This document shows positions 24,490-33,328 of a stretch of 64,000 nt of DNA, piece by piece. The stretch spans positions 9,580,122 to 9,644,121 of the forward strand of contig NZ_CP036264.1 in the NCBI RefSeq assembly GCF_008035925.1, read 5' to 3'. The position numbers were made by a program, and so were the translations under genes. The notes under the pieces are model-generated. The model did not search any database. It had not been told where the DNA came from and was given only the letters and a program-made list of their open reading frames with translations. How positions within the stretch are numbered: the first letter of the stretch is position 1; every line of letters begins with the position of its first letter. The stretch comes from Stieleria maiorica (GTDB taxonomy: Bacteria > Planctomycetota > Planctomycetia > Pirellulales > Pirellulaceae).

Positions 24490-26374
24490 GCGACGTCTGA
24501 ACGGACCGTCTCGCGCACTGGCGCTGGCCTGTCTGTCGGCCGCCCTGGTGGGAACCGCGGACGCACAGGCTCAAACGCCGGCCGCATCGACCGCTGCGAC
24601 CGCCAACACCAGCTGGAACCTGCGTTGGCGCAAAAGTCCCAAAGTCACGCCCCCGCCCGCACCGGTCACCCAGCGAGACGTTTTCTCCACGCCGCCGCGA
24701 CACACGCCCGCCCACGCCGCGACTGCGGCGAGTCCTGCACCGCCGGCGAATCCCGCGCCCGCGTCCGGCGTCGCCCAGGTCGCCCAGGTCGCCCACCACC
24801 AAGCGGTTGCCAACCCGATGCGGTCCCAACCGACCAGCTCGCACCAACAGGCCAACGCATTCCAGCAGGCCGCCGTGTCGCGAACGATCCGCCAAGCCCA
24901 ACTTTCGCGGCAATCGCAAGATTTTCAAGACATCGGCCAGGTTCGCCAAACCCAATACAGCGCACCCAACACCGCCGCGCCGGTCGGCAACTACCGACGC
25001 GCTGCGGCCGCCCCACAGCGCGCCCCGGAACGACTGGCACAGGCCAACGATTTCTTCAACAATCCCTTTGCCGACGGGCTCAATGCACCCGCCCAGGCTT
25101 CCGCGGCCCAATCTCCAGCGGCCCAATCCGCTCCGGCGGCGCGCGTGGCGCTGCAGCAGCGTCGCCCCGGTGCAACCGCCCAGCTTGCGATCGCCCCGCA
25201 AACGTCCGGCGATGACTCTGCCCCCGGACTGACGCTTCCCGACCTGCCCGGTGCGGCACCGCAGGGCAACGCCGCGGGCACCCCCGCGCCGGCCCCCGAG
25301 CAGCTTCCGCCGAACGCACTGCGCGGCGTCGGCCCCGACACCCAATCGTTGCCCGCACCGAGTCTGCCGACGCCGGACGACGGTTCTTCGATGCGTGACC
25401 TGCTCAGCGATCCCGACCAGCAAGTGATCCCCGAGCCGTCGATCGACGCGCCGGCAGACCAGTCATCAGCCCAGCCGCCGTCGATCCCCCAGCTGAATGA
25501 TCCGGCTGTCCAACCCGGCGACGTGCCGACCGATTCGCCTTCGGATCGCGTTCCTACCGACGGTGGCCAACCGGATTCGTACCTGTACGAAAACCCGTTT
25601 GACCAAAACCGTACACAGCGGGAACAAAACGGTCGCACCGACCAGGCCCCCATCGGACGCATCCCCGGCGACACCTCGATGCTGAAGGCCAATCAATTGT
25701 CCTGCGAAGACTTCCGGGCACGCATCGCGAGTGAAACCATCGACAAGATTTCGCTGGACCCCAGCCCTCCGTTCCGTCCCGATCTGTTTGATCCGGCTGA
25801 CTATCAGCGTCAGCGCGAAAAGTTCGAATCGCGACAGACCAACCGGCCTTGGAGCAACATCGACGGAAGCGTGATCGCCAACGGACGATTCATCGGACTG
25901 GCCTACGAGCAAGTCATCATCGAAACCGAAGACGGCACGCAACAAGAACTTCAAGTCAACCAGCTCAGCGAAGGCGACCTGGGTTACCTGTCGGAAAACT
26001 GGGGGCTGCCCAAAGAGTGCCTGATCGCGAAGGTTGACTACACGCCACGCTCGTGGGCTCCGCTGACCATGACCTGGAAAGCGTCCAATCTGTGCAGCAA
26101 GCCGCGTTACTTTGAACAGGTCAACCTGGAACGCTACGGACACACCGCCGGTCCCTGGTTGCAACCGGTCGTTTCTTCGGCCCACTTCTTTGCCAACATC
26201 GCCGTCCTGCCGTACAAAATGGGAATCCATCCGCCGAACGAATGTCAGTACGCGTTGGGTTACTACCGCCCGGGCAACTGTGCCCCGTGGATCGTGCCGC
26301 CGGTGCCGATCAGTGCCCGTGGAGCCCTGGTTCAAGGGGCCGCGATGACCGGTGCGTTCTGGCTGATCCCGTAA
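24422..26374 (+). CDS. Secreted Pro/Ala/Gln-rich protein with conserved C-terminal domain
   Basis: The ATG at 24422 lies inside guaB, giving a 68-bp overlap in a shifted frame and suggesting coupled translation. The 650-residue product has a basic N-terminus (about 1-28), a hydrophobic stretch ALALACLSAALVG and a likely cleavage near DAQAQ. A long low-complexity region (about 50-400) is rich in Pro, Ala and Gln with repeated QS and AP runs. It looks disordered, perhaps spanning the cell wall or envelope. The C-terminal 230 residues are compact and Cys- and aromatic-containing: LSCEDFRARIA, WSNIDGSVIANGRFIGLAYE, PPNECQYALGYYRPGNCAPW. I do not recognise this domain, but its tidy composition suggests the conserved functional part. 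tsaE follows after 4 bp. Confidence 0.82.
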   Translation: MTLRSLKKRPITAPTSTRRTKIRRRLNGPSRALALACLSAALVGTADAQAQTPAASTAATANTSWNLRWRKSPKVTPPPAPVTQRDVFSTPPRHTPAHAATAASPAPPANPAPASGVAQVAQVAHHQAVANPMRSQPTSSHQQANAFQQAAVSRTIRQAQLSRQSQDFQDIGQVRQTQYSAPNTAAPVGNYRRAAAAPQRAPERLAQANDFFNNPFADGLNAPAQASAAQSPAAQSAPAARVALQQRRPGATAQLAIAPQTSGDDSAPGLTLPDLPGAAPQGNAAGTPAPAPEQLPPNALRGVGPDTQSLPAPSLPTPDDGSSMRDLLSDPDQQVIPEPSIDAPADQSSAQPPSIPQLNDPAVQPGDVPTDSPSDRVPTDGGQPDSYLYENPFDQNRTQREQNGRTDQAPIGRIPGDTSMLKANQLSCEDFRARIASETIDKISLDPSPPFRPDLFDPADYQRQREKFESRQTNRPWSNIDGSVIANGRFIGLAYEQVIIETEDGTQQELQVNQLSEGDLGYLSENWGLPKECLIAKVDYTPRSWAPLTMTWKASNLCSKPRYFEQVNLERYGHTAGPWLQPVVSSAHFFANIAVLPYKMGIHPPNECQYALGYYRPGNCAPWIVPPVPISARGALVQGAAMTGAFWLIP

Positions 26375-26378
26375 TGCA

Positions 26379-26891
26379 ATGCCCAGCCTGACCTTCAATG
26401 ATGTCGACCTCGACCGGCTCCGCAAGTTGGCCGGCGAATTGGTCCGCTTGATGCCCGCCCGACTGGTCATCGGTCTGGTCGGGACACTCGGCGCGGGAAA
26501 GACCACGTTCACCCAATCGCTGGCCGCCGCGATGGGAGTCGATCCGGAAGACGTCACCAGTCCCACGTTCACCCTGCTTTGCAGCTACGACGCCACGATC
26601 CACACAGGACCGATTCGACTGCATCACCTCGATGCGTATCGGTTGGTCGACGAAGACGAGTTCCTGGAGTTGGGCGTCGAAGAACTGTTCGATGCCGACA
26701 ACACTTGGGTGCTGATCGAATGGGCCGACCGCGTCGAATCGGTGCTGCCACCGGAAACGCTTTGGATTCACATCGACATCCCAGCCTCGGATGACCCCAT
26801 CGCGCCACAGCGGCAGATCACGTTGACCACGCAAAACGACGCGCTGGCCGGCCCCCTGGCGGCACTCGCCGATGCGATGCCCAGCAAATAG
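26379..26891 (+). CDS. tsaE: tRNA threonylcarbamoyladenosine biosynthesis ATPase
   Basis: TsaE is the ATPase partner of TsaB and TsaD, which place threonylcarbamoyl on A37 of ANN-decoding tRNAs. The 170-residue length is usual. Motifs are the Walker A GTLGAGKTT (G35 to T43), VTSPTFTLL after it, HHLDAYRL with the Asp-rich strand, and WVLIEWADRVE near the C-terminus, a family hallmark. It begins 4 bp after the stop of the secreted protein, so they are probably one transcript with guaB. A double family C element begins 15 bp after the stop. Confidence 0.95.
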   Translation: MPSLTFNDVDLDRLRKLAGELVRLMPARLVIGLVGTLGAGKTTFTQSLAAAMGVDPEDVTSPTFTLLCSYDATIHTGPIRLHHLDAYRLVDEDEFLELGVEELFDADNTWVLIEWADRVESVLPPETLWIHIDIPASDDPIAPQRQITLTTQNDALAGPLAALADAMPSK

Positions 26892-26906
26892 TGTGGGATA
26901 GGACAA

Positions 26907-27004
26907 GTACGATGGCCGTTCCGGGCCGTCGTCCGCTGGACTCACCACGACGACCTAGAAAGGACGTCGTACAACGGCACAACGACCTGGAAAGGACGTC
27001 GTAC
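26907..27004. repeat. Family C palindrome with duplicated right arm
   Basis: GTACGATGGCCGTTCCGGGCC opens the element, minus its last base a match to 5102. The right arm CGACCTAGAAAGGACGTCGT ends at 26970 with AC to 26972. A second copy of that arm, CGACCTGGAAAGGACGTCGT, runs to 27002, with AC to 27004. It sits 15 bp after tsaE and 18 bp before the next start. Confidence 0.85.
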
Positions 27005-27021
27005 AACGCACCGCGACGACT

Positions 27022-28158
27022 ATGATCCCTGCGCCCCTTCGCAAGCAACTTACCGAACAGCGCGGTGTGCATCAGCTCACGCCGATGCCACCGGGACTGA
27101 GCGGCGCGCGGGTGTTTCGATGCGACGGAGACGAAACGCTGGTGCTGCGCTGTTGGCCGCAGGGGACTGCTCCGAACCGCGTCCACGAAATCCACTCAGT
27201 GATCGCAACCGTCGCATCGACGTTCCAATTGCTACCAAAGTACAAGCCGATCGATTCACGCGGATGGACGTACACCGTCGACGCGTCGGGTCTGATTTGG
27301 GAGCTGGCCACTTGGATGCCGGGGCGACCACTGACCGACGACGCGTCGCTGCAGTTGATCGGCCGTGGCACCCGCGCGATCGCCGACCTGCACCAAGCGC
27401 TCACACACGTGCCCAGCGGGGCTTTGCCCTCGCAATTTCGAACGGCCCCCGCGCTCGCCGAGCGGTTGCAGCGGATCGCCTGGCTGGACGAGCAGCTGCC
27501 GCGCACTCTGAGCGCGAATCTGGACGGCCGGGTTCACCCAAGTGTCGCCGCGGCGTTGGAGCGGGCCAGAGGCGTGTTGCAGCACAAATGGCCAGCCACC
27601 GCGACGCGATTGTCCGCGGCCCTGGCCCCGTTGGCTCGTCGCCGCTGGCCGCTGCAGTACGTTGTCCGGGACATCCACCGCGAACACGTGCTCTTTTCAG
27701 GAGGCGCAGTCAGCGGAATCATTGATTTTGACGCCTTGCGAATCGACACGGTCGCGGTCGATCTGGCCCGCTGGGCGGCCAGCTTCACCCACGCTTCCCG
27801 CACGTTGGAGGACGTGATCGACCGAGTTTTGGCGGATTACCGTGCCGCAACGCCATTTCCAAATCGGCCCGCTGGCAGCCAAGGCGACACCCCATCGGCC
27901 GCCCCCGGGTCAGTTGCCAAGCCGGATCGGATCGGCCAAGCTGACCGGATTCTGGGCCGGCCACTCGGGCCGGAAACCGATTTCGGGGCGTCTGACAGTG
28001 CGGAGTTTCGTACACTGGTACTGCTGATTGCCGAGTCATCACTTTGGATCAGCCTGGCAAACTGGGTTGTCTGGTTGGTTGGCGAGTCGAGACAATTCCC
28101 TGATTTGCAGCTTGTGTCCGAAAGGCTACGTCGATTAATCGAATCTGTTGATGGGTAA
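27022..28158 (+). CDS. Divergent aminoglycoside-phosphotransferase-fold protein
   Basis: This 378-residue cytoplasmic protein has the APH/choline-kinase fold pattern. GLSGARVF (25-32) and TLVLRCW (39-45) look like the nucleotide loop, LIWELATWMPGRPL fits the hinge, and VVRDIHREHVLFSG fits the catalytic loop with GIIDFD (Asp235, metal). The usual HGDxxxxN is altered: Arg216 replaces the His-Gly pair region, Asp217 is kept, and His222 stands where Asn is normal. The variant may still bind nucleotide or may be non-canonical. The substrate is unknown; homologues include antibiotic kinases, homoserine kinase II and protein-folding chaperones. The C-terminal 90 residues hold a Gly/Pro-rich stretch then a helical region. 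The frame lies 71 bp before the DsbD-like gene. Confidence 0.75.
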   Translation: MIPAPLRKQLTEQRGVHQLTPMPPGLSGARVFRCDGDETLVLRCWPQGTAPNRVHEIHSVIATVASTFQLLPKYKPIDSRGWTYTVDASGLIWELATWMPGRPLTDDASLQLIGRGTRAIADLHQALTHVPSGALPSQFRTAPALAERLQRIAWLDEQLPRTLSANLDGRVHPSVAAALERARGVLQHKWPATATRLSAALAPLARRRWPLQYVVRDIHREHVLFSGGAVSGIIDFDALRIDTVAVDLARWAASFTHASRTLEDVIDRVLADYRAATPFPNRPAGSQGDTPSAAPGSVAKPDRIGQADRILGRPLGPETDFGASDSAEFRTLVLLIAESSLWISLANWVVWLVGESRQFPDLQLVSERLRRLIESVDG

Positions 28159-28229
28159 TGGAAACGTTGACGCTTTTTAGCCGCCACCATTACACTCGTG
28201 GCGGCGATCACCGTGGCGATACGATCACT

Positions 28230-31025
28230 ATGAAAAGAAAACATCACTTCAGGCCTCTGGCGTCTGGCGGCAGAGATTCCTTGACGGCATCACTGTTGCT
28301 CGCTGCACGATCGGTGGCGTCACTCGCCGTCGTCGCTGTCGTCCTGGCCGGTTTCACGCCGATCGGTCAACCGAGCGCCAGCGCCCAAGGCAGCTTCGAT
28401 GCCTCGTCGCTGGGACAGACCGACGATGTGTTTGGAGGAATCAGTTTTGGCGGGCTGAGCGAGTCGCAACAAGAACCGGTGACTTGGTCGGCCAGCTACG
28501 TGACCAACGGGCAACAAGGGCGGCTGGAAATCGAAGCCACCGTGGGTCGGTCATGGCACATCTATTCGACGACGCAACCGCCGGGCGGACCGCTGCCGAC
28601 GAAGTTCACGATCGCGTCTCCGAAATCGGTGTCGCTTGCCGGGAAATTCAAACCCGATCATCCGCCGATGAAAAGCGTCTCGGACATCTACCCCGGTGTC
28701 ACGATCGAAGAACACGAAGGGGTGGTTCGCTGGTCGGCAGCGATCCAATTGCCCGCCGGTTTCCAAGATCCGATCAAGGTCGATGTTAAAGCATTGGTCT
28801 GCCAAACCGGCGGCTCGTGCATGCCGGCCAACGAAACCTTGACGGCAACGTTCGCCGGTCAAGCCGAGAAGGATGTAATCGATACGGATGCAACGGATAC
28901 GGCCACGCAATCACTGGCGACTCAAGACGACGACGCGGCCAAAACCGACGCGAAGGCGGCGGACGCCGGCGAGGCGAAGAAGGCGGCAAGCCTGTTGGCC
29001 GATCCCGCAGCCAAGCCGACGACGTTCCGTGACAACGACTACGACGTGACTTGGACGGCCGGCGTCTCTTCATCGATCGCCGCCGGCGGTCAGGGACGAT
29101 TGGTCTTCCGAGCCAGCCCCGAAGCCGACTTTCACGTCTACAAAAGCGTCGTCGATGACTCCGAATCGTCGACCAACTTTGTCGTCACCGAAAAACGCGG
29201 TTTGCTGATCGGTTTTCCCAACGCGGATCAACCGATCATTTCCAAGTCGCTGTTCCCATCGATCCCCGGCGTCCCCGACACGCCACCGGTAAAGTTCTAC
29301 AAGGGAGAAGTGACCTGGTCATTGCCGATCAAGGTTCCCGCGGGGACGGCCCAGGGAGACTATCCGATCCGCGGTTACGTCTGCTATCAGGCCTGCACGG
29401 ACACGAGCTGTCTGCGTCCGATGGCGTTCGAGTTCACCGCGGTCGTGAAGGTCGCGGCCACCGCCGATGCGACGCTCGGCCCGCTGGAGATCAAATCCGC
29501 GAAGTACGTCACCGCGATCGATCAGGCTGCCGAAACACAGTGGGTCGATGATTTGAACAAGGCCCCGGCCAAGCCGGTGGTCGGCCAAACCGAAGCCCCG
29601 GACGCTGCAGCAACCGTCGTCCAAACGCAACCGGCCGAATCGAACCAGACGGCCGAAAGCAGCGAGTCGACGGCGGATGCCCTTACAAGCGGCGGGTCCA
29701 AGGCATCGTTACCCTTCATCTTGCTGTTGGCACTATGCGGCGGATTCATTTTGAACTTCATGCCCTGCGTGTTGCCGGTCATCGGGATCAAGGTGTTGAG
29801 CTTTGTCCAACAAGCCGGTGAAGATCGTCGACGCGTCGCGCTATTGAACTTCGCCTACGTCGCCGGAATCCTGAGCGTGTTCGCCGGGCTGGCCGTACTG
29901 GCGGTCGTCTTTTCATTCGGATGGGGGCAGCAATTCGCCTACTTCCCCGTGCGGATCGGATTGACGGTGATGATCTTTGCCCTCGCGTTGTCGTACCTGG
30001 GCGTCTGGGAATTGCCGACACCGGGAGTGGCGACCGGGAAGTCGTCGGAGAACCTGCAGAGCAAGGAGGGGTACAGTGGCGCGTTCTTCACCGGGACGTT
30101 TGCCACGATCCTGGCGACACCGTGCAGCGGGCCGTTCTTGGGTGTGGCACTCGGTTACACGATCTACCTCAACAGCGTCCAGTCGGCCGCCGTCATCATG
30201 ACCGTCGGCTTGGGCATGTCGCTGCCGTACATCGTGCTGGGCTTGTTCCCGTCGCTGGTCGGATTCCTGCCCAAGCCCGGGAACTGGATGGTGACGCTGA
30301 AAGAGTTCTTGGCGTTCTTGTTCCTGGGAACCGTCGCTTACTTTTTCAACCAGTTCAGCGACGAGCAAAAGCTGCCGGTCTTCGTCACCCTGATCGGCGT
30401 CTGGTTCGGATGTTGGGTGATCGGAAAAGTCCCGCCGTGGGAATCGATCGAAAAACGATTGCGGGGATGGAGCATCGGCGTCGCCTGTGCCGTGGCAATC
30501 GGCTGGTTCGGGTTCGCCTACCTGGAACGCAACCCGGCTCCGACAGCGGGCCCGGGTGAAGTCCAGTACGTCGCGGACGATCATGTTCGCTGGGAAAAAT
30601 TTGACGAACAACGACTTCAAGAACATCAGGCGGCCGGCCGAACGGTGATGCTGGACTTCACCGCGGCATGGTGCCCCAACTGCATCCTCAACACCGAGAT
30701 CGCGCTGGACACCAAGCCGACCAGCGAGCTGCTCAAGGAACTGGATGCCGTCCCGATGTTGGCCGACATGACGGATTTGCCCGACGACATTGTCAAGAAA
30801 CTGGAAACCGAGTTCGGCAGCAAGTCGATCCCGTTGCTTGCGATCTATCCGGGCACGACACCCCAAAAGCCGATCGTGTTACGTGACATCGTCACCCAAT
30901 CCATGGTTCTCGACGCACTCAAGCAGGCCGGTCCCAGCTTGGACGCATCGGTGGCGTCACGGCCCGGCAGCAAGGCCGCACGGCTGACGTCCAAGACGGA
31001 TTCGGCGGTCAATTCCAGCCACTGA
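28230..31025 (+). CDS. DsbD-like thiol:disulfide transporter with two N-terminal domains
   Basis: DsbD-type proteins carry electrons from cytoplasmic thioredoxin to periplasmic disulfide and cytochrome maturation. The 931-residue protein is longer than the roughly 560-residue E. coli DsbD. After the signal peptide come two DsbD alpha/DsbC-like domains in tandem (about 75-210 and 265-415), each ending in a Cys-pair segment (CQTGGSC and CYQACTDTSC). A low-complexity Thr/Ala linker follows, then the eight-helix beta domain with Cys513 in NFMPCVLPV and Cys632 in ATPCSGPFLG. A C-terminal thioredoxin domain has the AAWCPNC motif (Cys815, Cys818). The duplication of the alpha domain is the odd feature. 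The ATG at 28230 starts the signal peptide. mnmE follows 25 bp later. Confidence 0.92.
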   Translation: MKRKHHFRPLASGGRDSLTASLLLAARSVASLAVVAVVLAGFTPIGQPSASAQGSFDASSLGQTDDVFGGISFGGLSESQQEPVTWSASYVTNGQQGRLEIEATVGRSWHIYSTTQPPGGPLPTKFTIASPKSVSLAGKFKPDHPPMKSVSDIYPGVTIEEHEGVVRWSAAIQLPAGFQDPIKVDVKALVCQTGGSCMPANETLTATFAGQAEKDVIDTDATDTATQSLATQDDDAAKTDAKAADAGEAKKAASLLADPAAKPTTFRDNDYDVTWTAGVSSSIAAGGQGRLVFRASPEADFHVYKSVVDDSESSTNFVVTEKRGLLIGFPNADQPIISKSLFPSIPGVPDTPPVKFYKGEVTWSLPIKVPAGTAQGDYPIRGYVCYQACTDTSCLRPMAFEFTAVVKVAATADATLGPLEIKSAKYVTAIDQAAETQWVDDLNKAPAKPVVGQTEAPDAAATVVQTQPAESNQTAESSESTADALTSGGSKASLPFILLLALCGGFILNFMPCVLPVIGIKVLSFVQQAGEDRRRVALLNFAYVAGILSVFAGLAVLAVVFSFGWGQQFAYFPVRIGLTVMIFALALSYLGVWELPTPGVATGKSSENLQSKEGYSGAFFTGTFATILATPCSGPFLGVALGYTIYLNSVQSAAVIMTVGLGMSLPYIVLGLFPSLVGFLPKPGNWMVTLKEFLAFLFLGTVAYFFNQFSDEQKLPVFVTLIGVWFGCWVIGKVPPWESIEKRLRGWSIGVACAVAIGWFGFAYLERNPAPTAGPGEVQYVADDHVRWEKFDEQRLQEHQAAGRTVMLDFTAAWCPNCILNTEIALDTKPTSELLKELDAVPMLADMTDLPDDIVKKLETEFGSKSIPLLAIYPGTTPQKPIVLRDIVTQSMVLDALKQAGPSLDASVASRPGSKAARLTSKTDSAVNSSH

Positions 31026-31050
31026 GCTCGCCGAGAATCATTTAGCGGAC

Positions 31051-32442
31051 ATGGGAACCAGCACTGTCATCGAAATGGACGACACGATCGTCGCGATCGG
31101 GTCGTCGACGATGCCGGCAACCCGTGGTGTCGTTCGCTTGACAGGCACCGGCGTGATCGACATCGCCGAGCGGTTGGGCATCATGCCGACCAGCGACGGT
31201 TCGGCACACTGTGTCGACACCGCGATCACCCTGGGGCAACCGCTCGGTGACGTCCCCGTCCGCGCGTTGATCTGGCCGACGTCACGCAGCTACACCGGCC
31301 AGCCATCGCTGGAATTGCACACCTTCGGCTCGTTGCCGGTCCTCCATTCGATCGTCGCCCGTGCGATCGAACTCGGTGCCCGGGCGGCGCGGCCGGGGGA
31401 GTTCACCTTGCGCGCCTTCTTGGCCGGCCGACTGGATCTCACCCAAGCCGAAGCGGTGCTGGGAGTGATCGAAGCCGAAGGACGTGGCGCGCTCGATCAC
31501 GCGCTACGCCAACTGGCCGGCAACCTCTCGCGACCGATGGAATTCCTGAGAGGGCAATTGTTGGACCTGTTGGCTGATGTCGAAGCCGGACTGGATTTCG
31601 TTGACGAAGACATTCAATTCATCAGCGACACTGATCTGGTCGAGCGACTGGATGCGATCCGGTCCACGCTGGCAACCACCCGCAAGCAATTGAGTGAGCG
31701 GACGCGGGACACGTCGCAATGGATCCTCGCCCTGCGCGGGCTGCCCAACGCCGGAAAAAGCCGGCTGTTGAATGCGTTGGCCGGTCACGAGGCCGCGATC
31801 GTGGCCGACCAAGCCGGGACGACACGCGATGTCGTTTCCGTCCCCGTGCAGCTGGGTGATCATCAAGTCGTGCTGGTCGACACCGCGGGGATCGAATCCG
31901 CCGATGGCGATTCATCACTCCAGCAGATCTCGCACCAAGCCCAGCTCCAAGCCCGCCGCGCCGGCCGCGACGCCGACATCCGACTGTGGTGTGTCGACAG
32001 TGCATCGTCCGATTGGGAACCGACCTGTGCAGCGATGCGCGAGCTTGCCAAAGACAAACGCCAAGCGGCGATCGACCTGTGGGTGGCGACGAAATGCGAT
32101 GGCCCCGGCGCCCGCCACTTGCCCGATCCTTGGATCCGCACCAGCGCGCTCGCCGGAACCGGAATCGACTCGCTGCAACAACGGATCATCGATTCGATCG
32201 AATCGCTCGATGCCAACGAAGGCGTCTCGATCCTCTCCACGGCGGCCCGTTGCGGCGGCAGCCTGCGCGCGGCCGAGACCGCGATCGGTTCGGCGATCGA
32301 CTATGTCCACGGCGGAGACGGCCACGAGTATGTGTCGTCCGAGCTTCGTTTGGCCGCCGCCGCGCTCGGAGAAGTGACCGGTGCCGTCTACACCGACGAC
32401 ATTCTGGACCGCGTCTTCAGCCGCTTCTGTATCGGGAAGTAA
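31051..32442 (+). CDS. mnmE: tRNA modification GTPase MnmE
   Basis: MnmE with MnmG installs the cmnm5 group at U34 of certain tRNAs, using a folate-derived one-carbon unit and GTP. The 463-residue protein has the TrmE-N folate domain (about 10-125, ending in the SYTGQPSLELH and PGEFTLRAFL blocks). A helical domain interrupted by the G domain follows (G1 GLPNAGKS at 230-237, GTTRD at 256-260, DTAG at 277-280, a TKCD G4). The C-terminal CIGK ends the protein, as is standard for the family. The start at 31051 gives eight residues before the alternative ATG at 31075; neither has a strong ribosome-binding site. A family B repeat starts 20 bp after the stop. Confidence 0.95.
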   Translation: MGTSTVIEMDDTIVAIGSSTMPATRGVVRLTGTGVIDIAERLGIMPTSDGSAHCVDTAITLGQPLGDVPVRALIWPTSRSYTGQPSLELHTFGSLPVLHSIVARAIELGARAARPGEFTLRAFLAGRLDLTQAEAVLGVIEAEGRGALDHALRQLAGNLSRPMEFLRGQLLDLLADVEAGLDFVDEDIQFISDTDLVERLDAIRSTLATTRKQLSERTRDTSQWILALRGLPNAGKSRLLNALAGHEAAIVADQAGTTRDVVSVPVQLGDHQVVLVDTAGIESADGDSSLQQISHQAQLQARRAGRDADIRLWCVDSASSDWEPTCAAMRELAKDKRQAAIDLWVATKCDGPGARHLPDPWIRTSALAGTGIDSLQQRIIDSIESLDANEGVSILSTAARCGGSLRAAETAIGSAIDYVHGGDGHEYVSSELRLAAAALGEVTGAVYTDDILDRVFSRFCIGK

Positions 32443-32462
32443 CCCGGACAACGTCCCTCGAC

Positions 32463-32487
32463 GTAGCTACGCTCGCCAGAGCGTGAA
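32463..32487. repeat. Family B half element
   Basis: GTAGCTACGCTCGCCAGAGC then GTGAA forms a self-complementary core (CGCTCGCCAGAGCG). It begins 20 bp after the mnmE stop, the same distance as the copy after the radical SAM gene at 60956. Confidence 0.85.
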
Positions 32488-32590
32488 TTACCTGGGCGAA
32501 CTCTCCGGTCGACAAACACAACACGAAACGTTAGCGCTGACAAATCACGAGTGGTTTACCGCAGCCTCGTTTTCGATTCTTTCCTGAACC

Positions 32591-32667
32591 GTCGCCGTCC
32601 TCTCCGAGGTCGGCTCCGCGCAAAGCTTCGCTTTTTCCCGTGCGCCGAGTTCGGAGAACACGGCGAC
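32591..32667. repeat. Family D, 77-bp palindromic repeat, copy 1
   Basis: The element opens GTCGCCGTCCTCTCCGAGGT and closes TTCGGAGAACACGGCGAC, with AAAGCTTCGCTTTTT near the centre. The reverse complement of 58699-58775 matches it at nearly every position and has the same 77-bp length. It ends 7 bp before the stop of the convergent DinB-like gene. Confidence 0.9.
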
Positions 32668-32674
32668 ACGCTGG

Positions 32675-33208
32675 CTAGGCCGGGCCCAGACCCATCATCC
32701 GACGCCAAGCACTGAACTGGCCCATGTGCAACGTGATGTGTCCGCCCAAATAAAACGCGTGCGCTCCGCCGATGTTTGGGAACTTGCTCCGCATCGCTTC
32801 GTTGGGGTTCTCGCCAAGGAAGATGTCATCGGGGGCTTGCTCGACCGCGTCGATCGCTTTTTCGTATCCGCTGCGAAACGCCGAAACGACTTCGTCCATG
32901 CTGGGATAAACCGTCCCGTCGGGATCATCAACGCACTTCGCTTCCTTGCTGAACAACTTGTTGAACGTCTCGCTCGGCTGCACCGACGACGCGTCCTTGC
33001 CCAATTCGCTGACGACGCGGGAAGGGTACAAACTGAGGTGGCCGAGAATGAAGCAAGGGTGATTGGATTCGATCACGCGGCCGTCAGCGGTTGCAAATCG
33101 CGCGAACTGGTCGGCGCTAACGCCCGTGAGCATTCGCTCGGCGTATCCGAGTCCGAGTCGTGCCGAAGCTGAAATAATATTCCCGATCACGTGGTTCGTA
33201 TGGTTCAT
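32675..33208 (-). CDS. DinB-like / DUF1993-type putative metalloprotein
   Basis: This 177-residue protein fits the DinB four-helix bundle pattern. A first helix carries the LGLGYAERMLTGVSADQFAR region, then NHPCFILGHLSLYPSR gives a first His pair. The last helices contain AHAFYLGGHITLHMGQFSAWRR with His residues spaced for metal binding. DinB-like proteins include bacillithiol and mycothiol transferases and damage-induced proteins of unknown role. No signal peptide is seen. The exact subfamily is uncertain (DinB, DUF1569 or DUF1993 type). It is convergent with mnmE and divergent from the CE15 gene, with a family D repeat abutting its 3' end. Confidence 0.78.
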   Translation of the reverse strand: MNHTNHVIGNIISASARLGLGYAERMLTGVSADQFARFATADGRVIESNHPCFILGHLSLYPSRVVSELGKDASSVQPSETFNKLFSKEAKCVDDPDGTVYPSMDEVVSAFRSGYEKAIDAVEQAPDDIFLGENPNEAMRSKFPNIGGAHAFYLGGHITLHMGQFSAWRRMMGLGPA

Positions 33209-33328
33209 TGGGGATCTTCGTTTTTTGGGGAATGAAACCGACCATGCCGCTGTCGCGACGTTCTACAATCTGGGGCCGAGATTCACCATGGGCTATCGAA
33301 AGACACTCTTTTATCGAAGGCAATCATC

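Noticed and set aside
28158..28229. Upstream ATG for the DsbD-like gene at 28158
   Set aside because: It would place 24 polar residues before the signal peptide; the ATG at 28230 starts a normal signal peptide.
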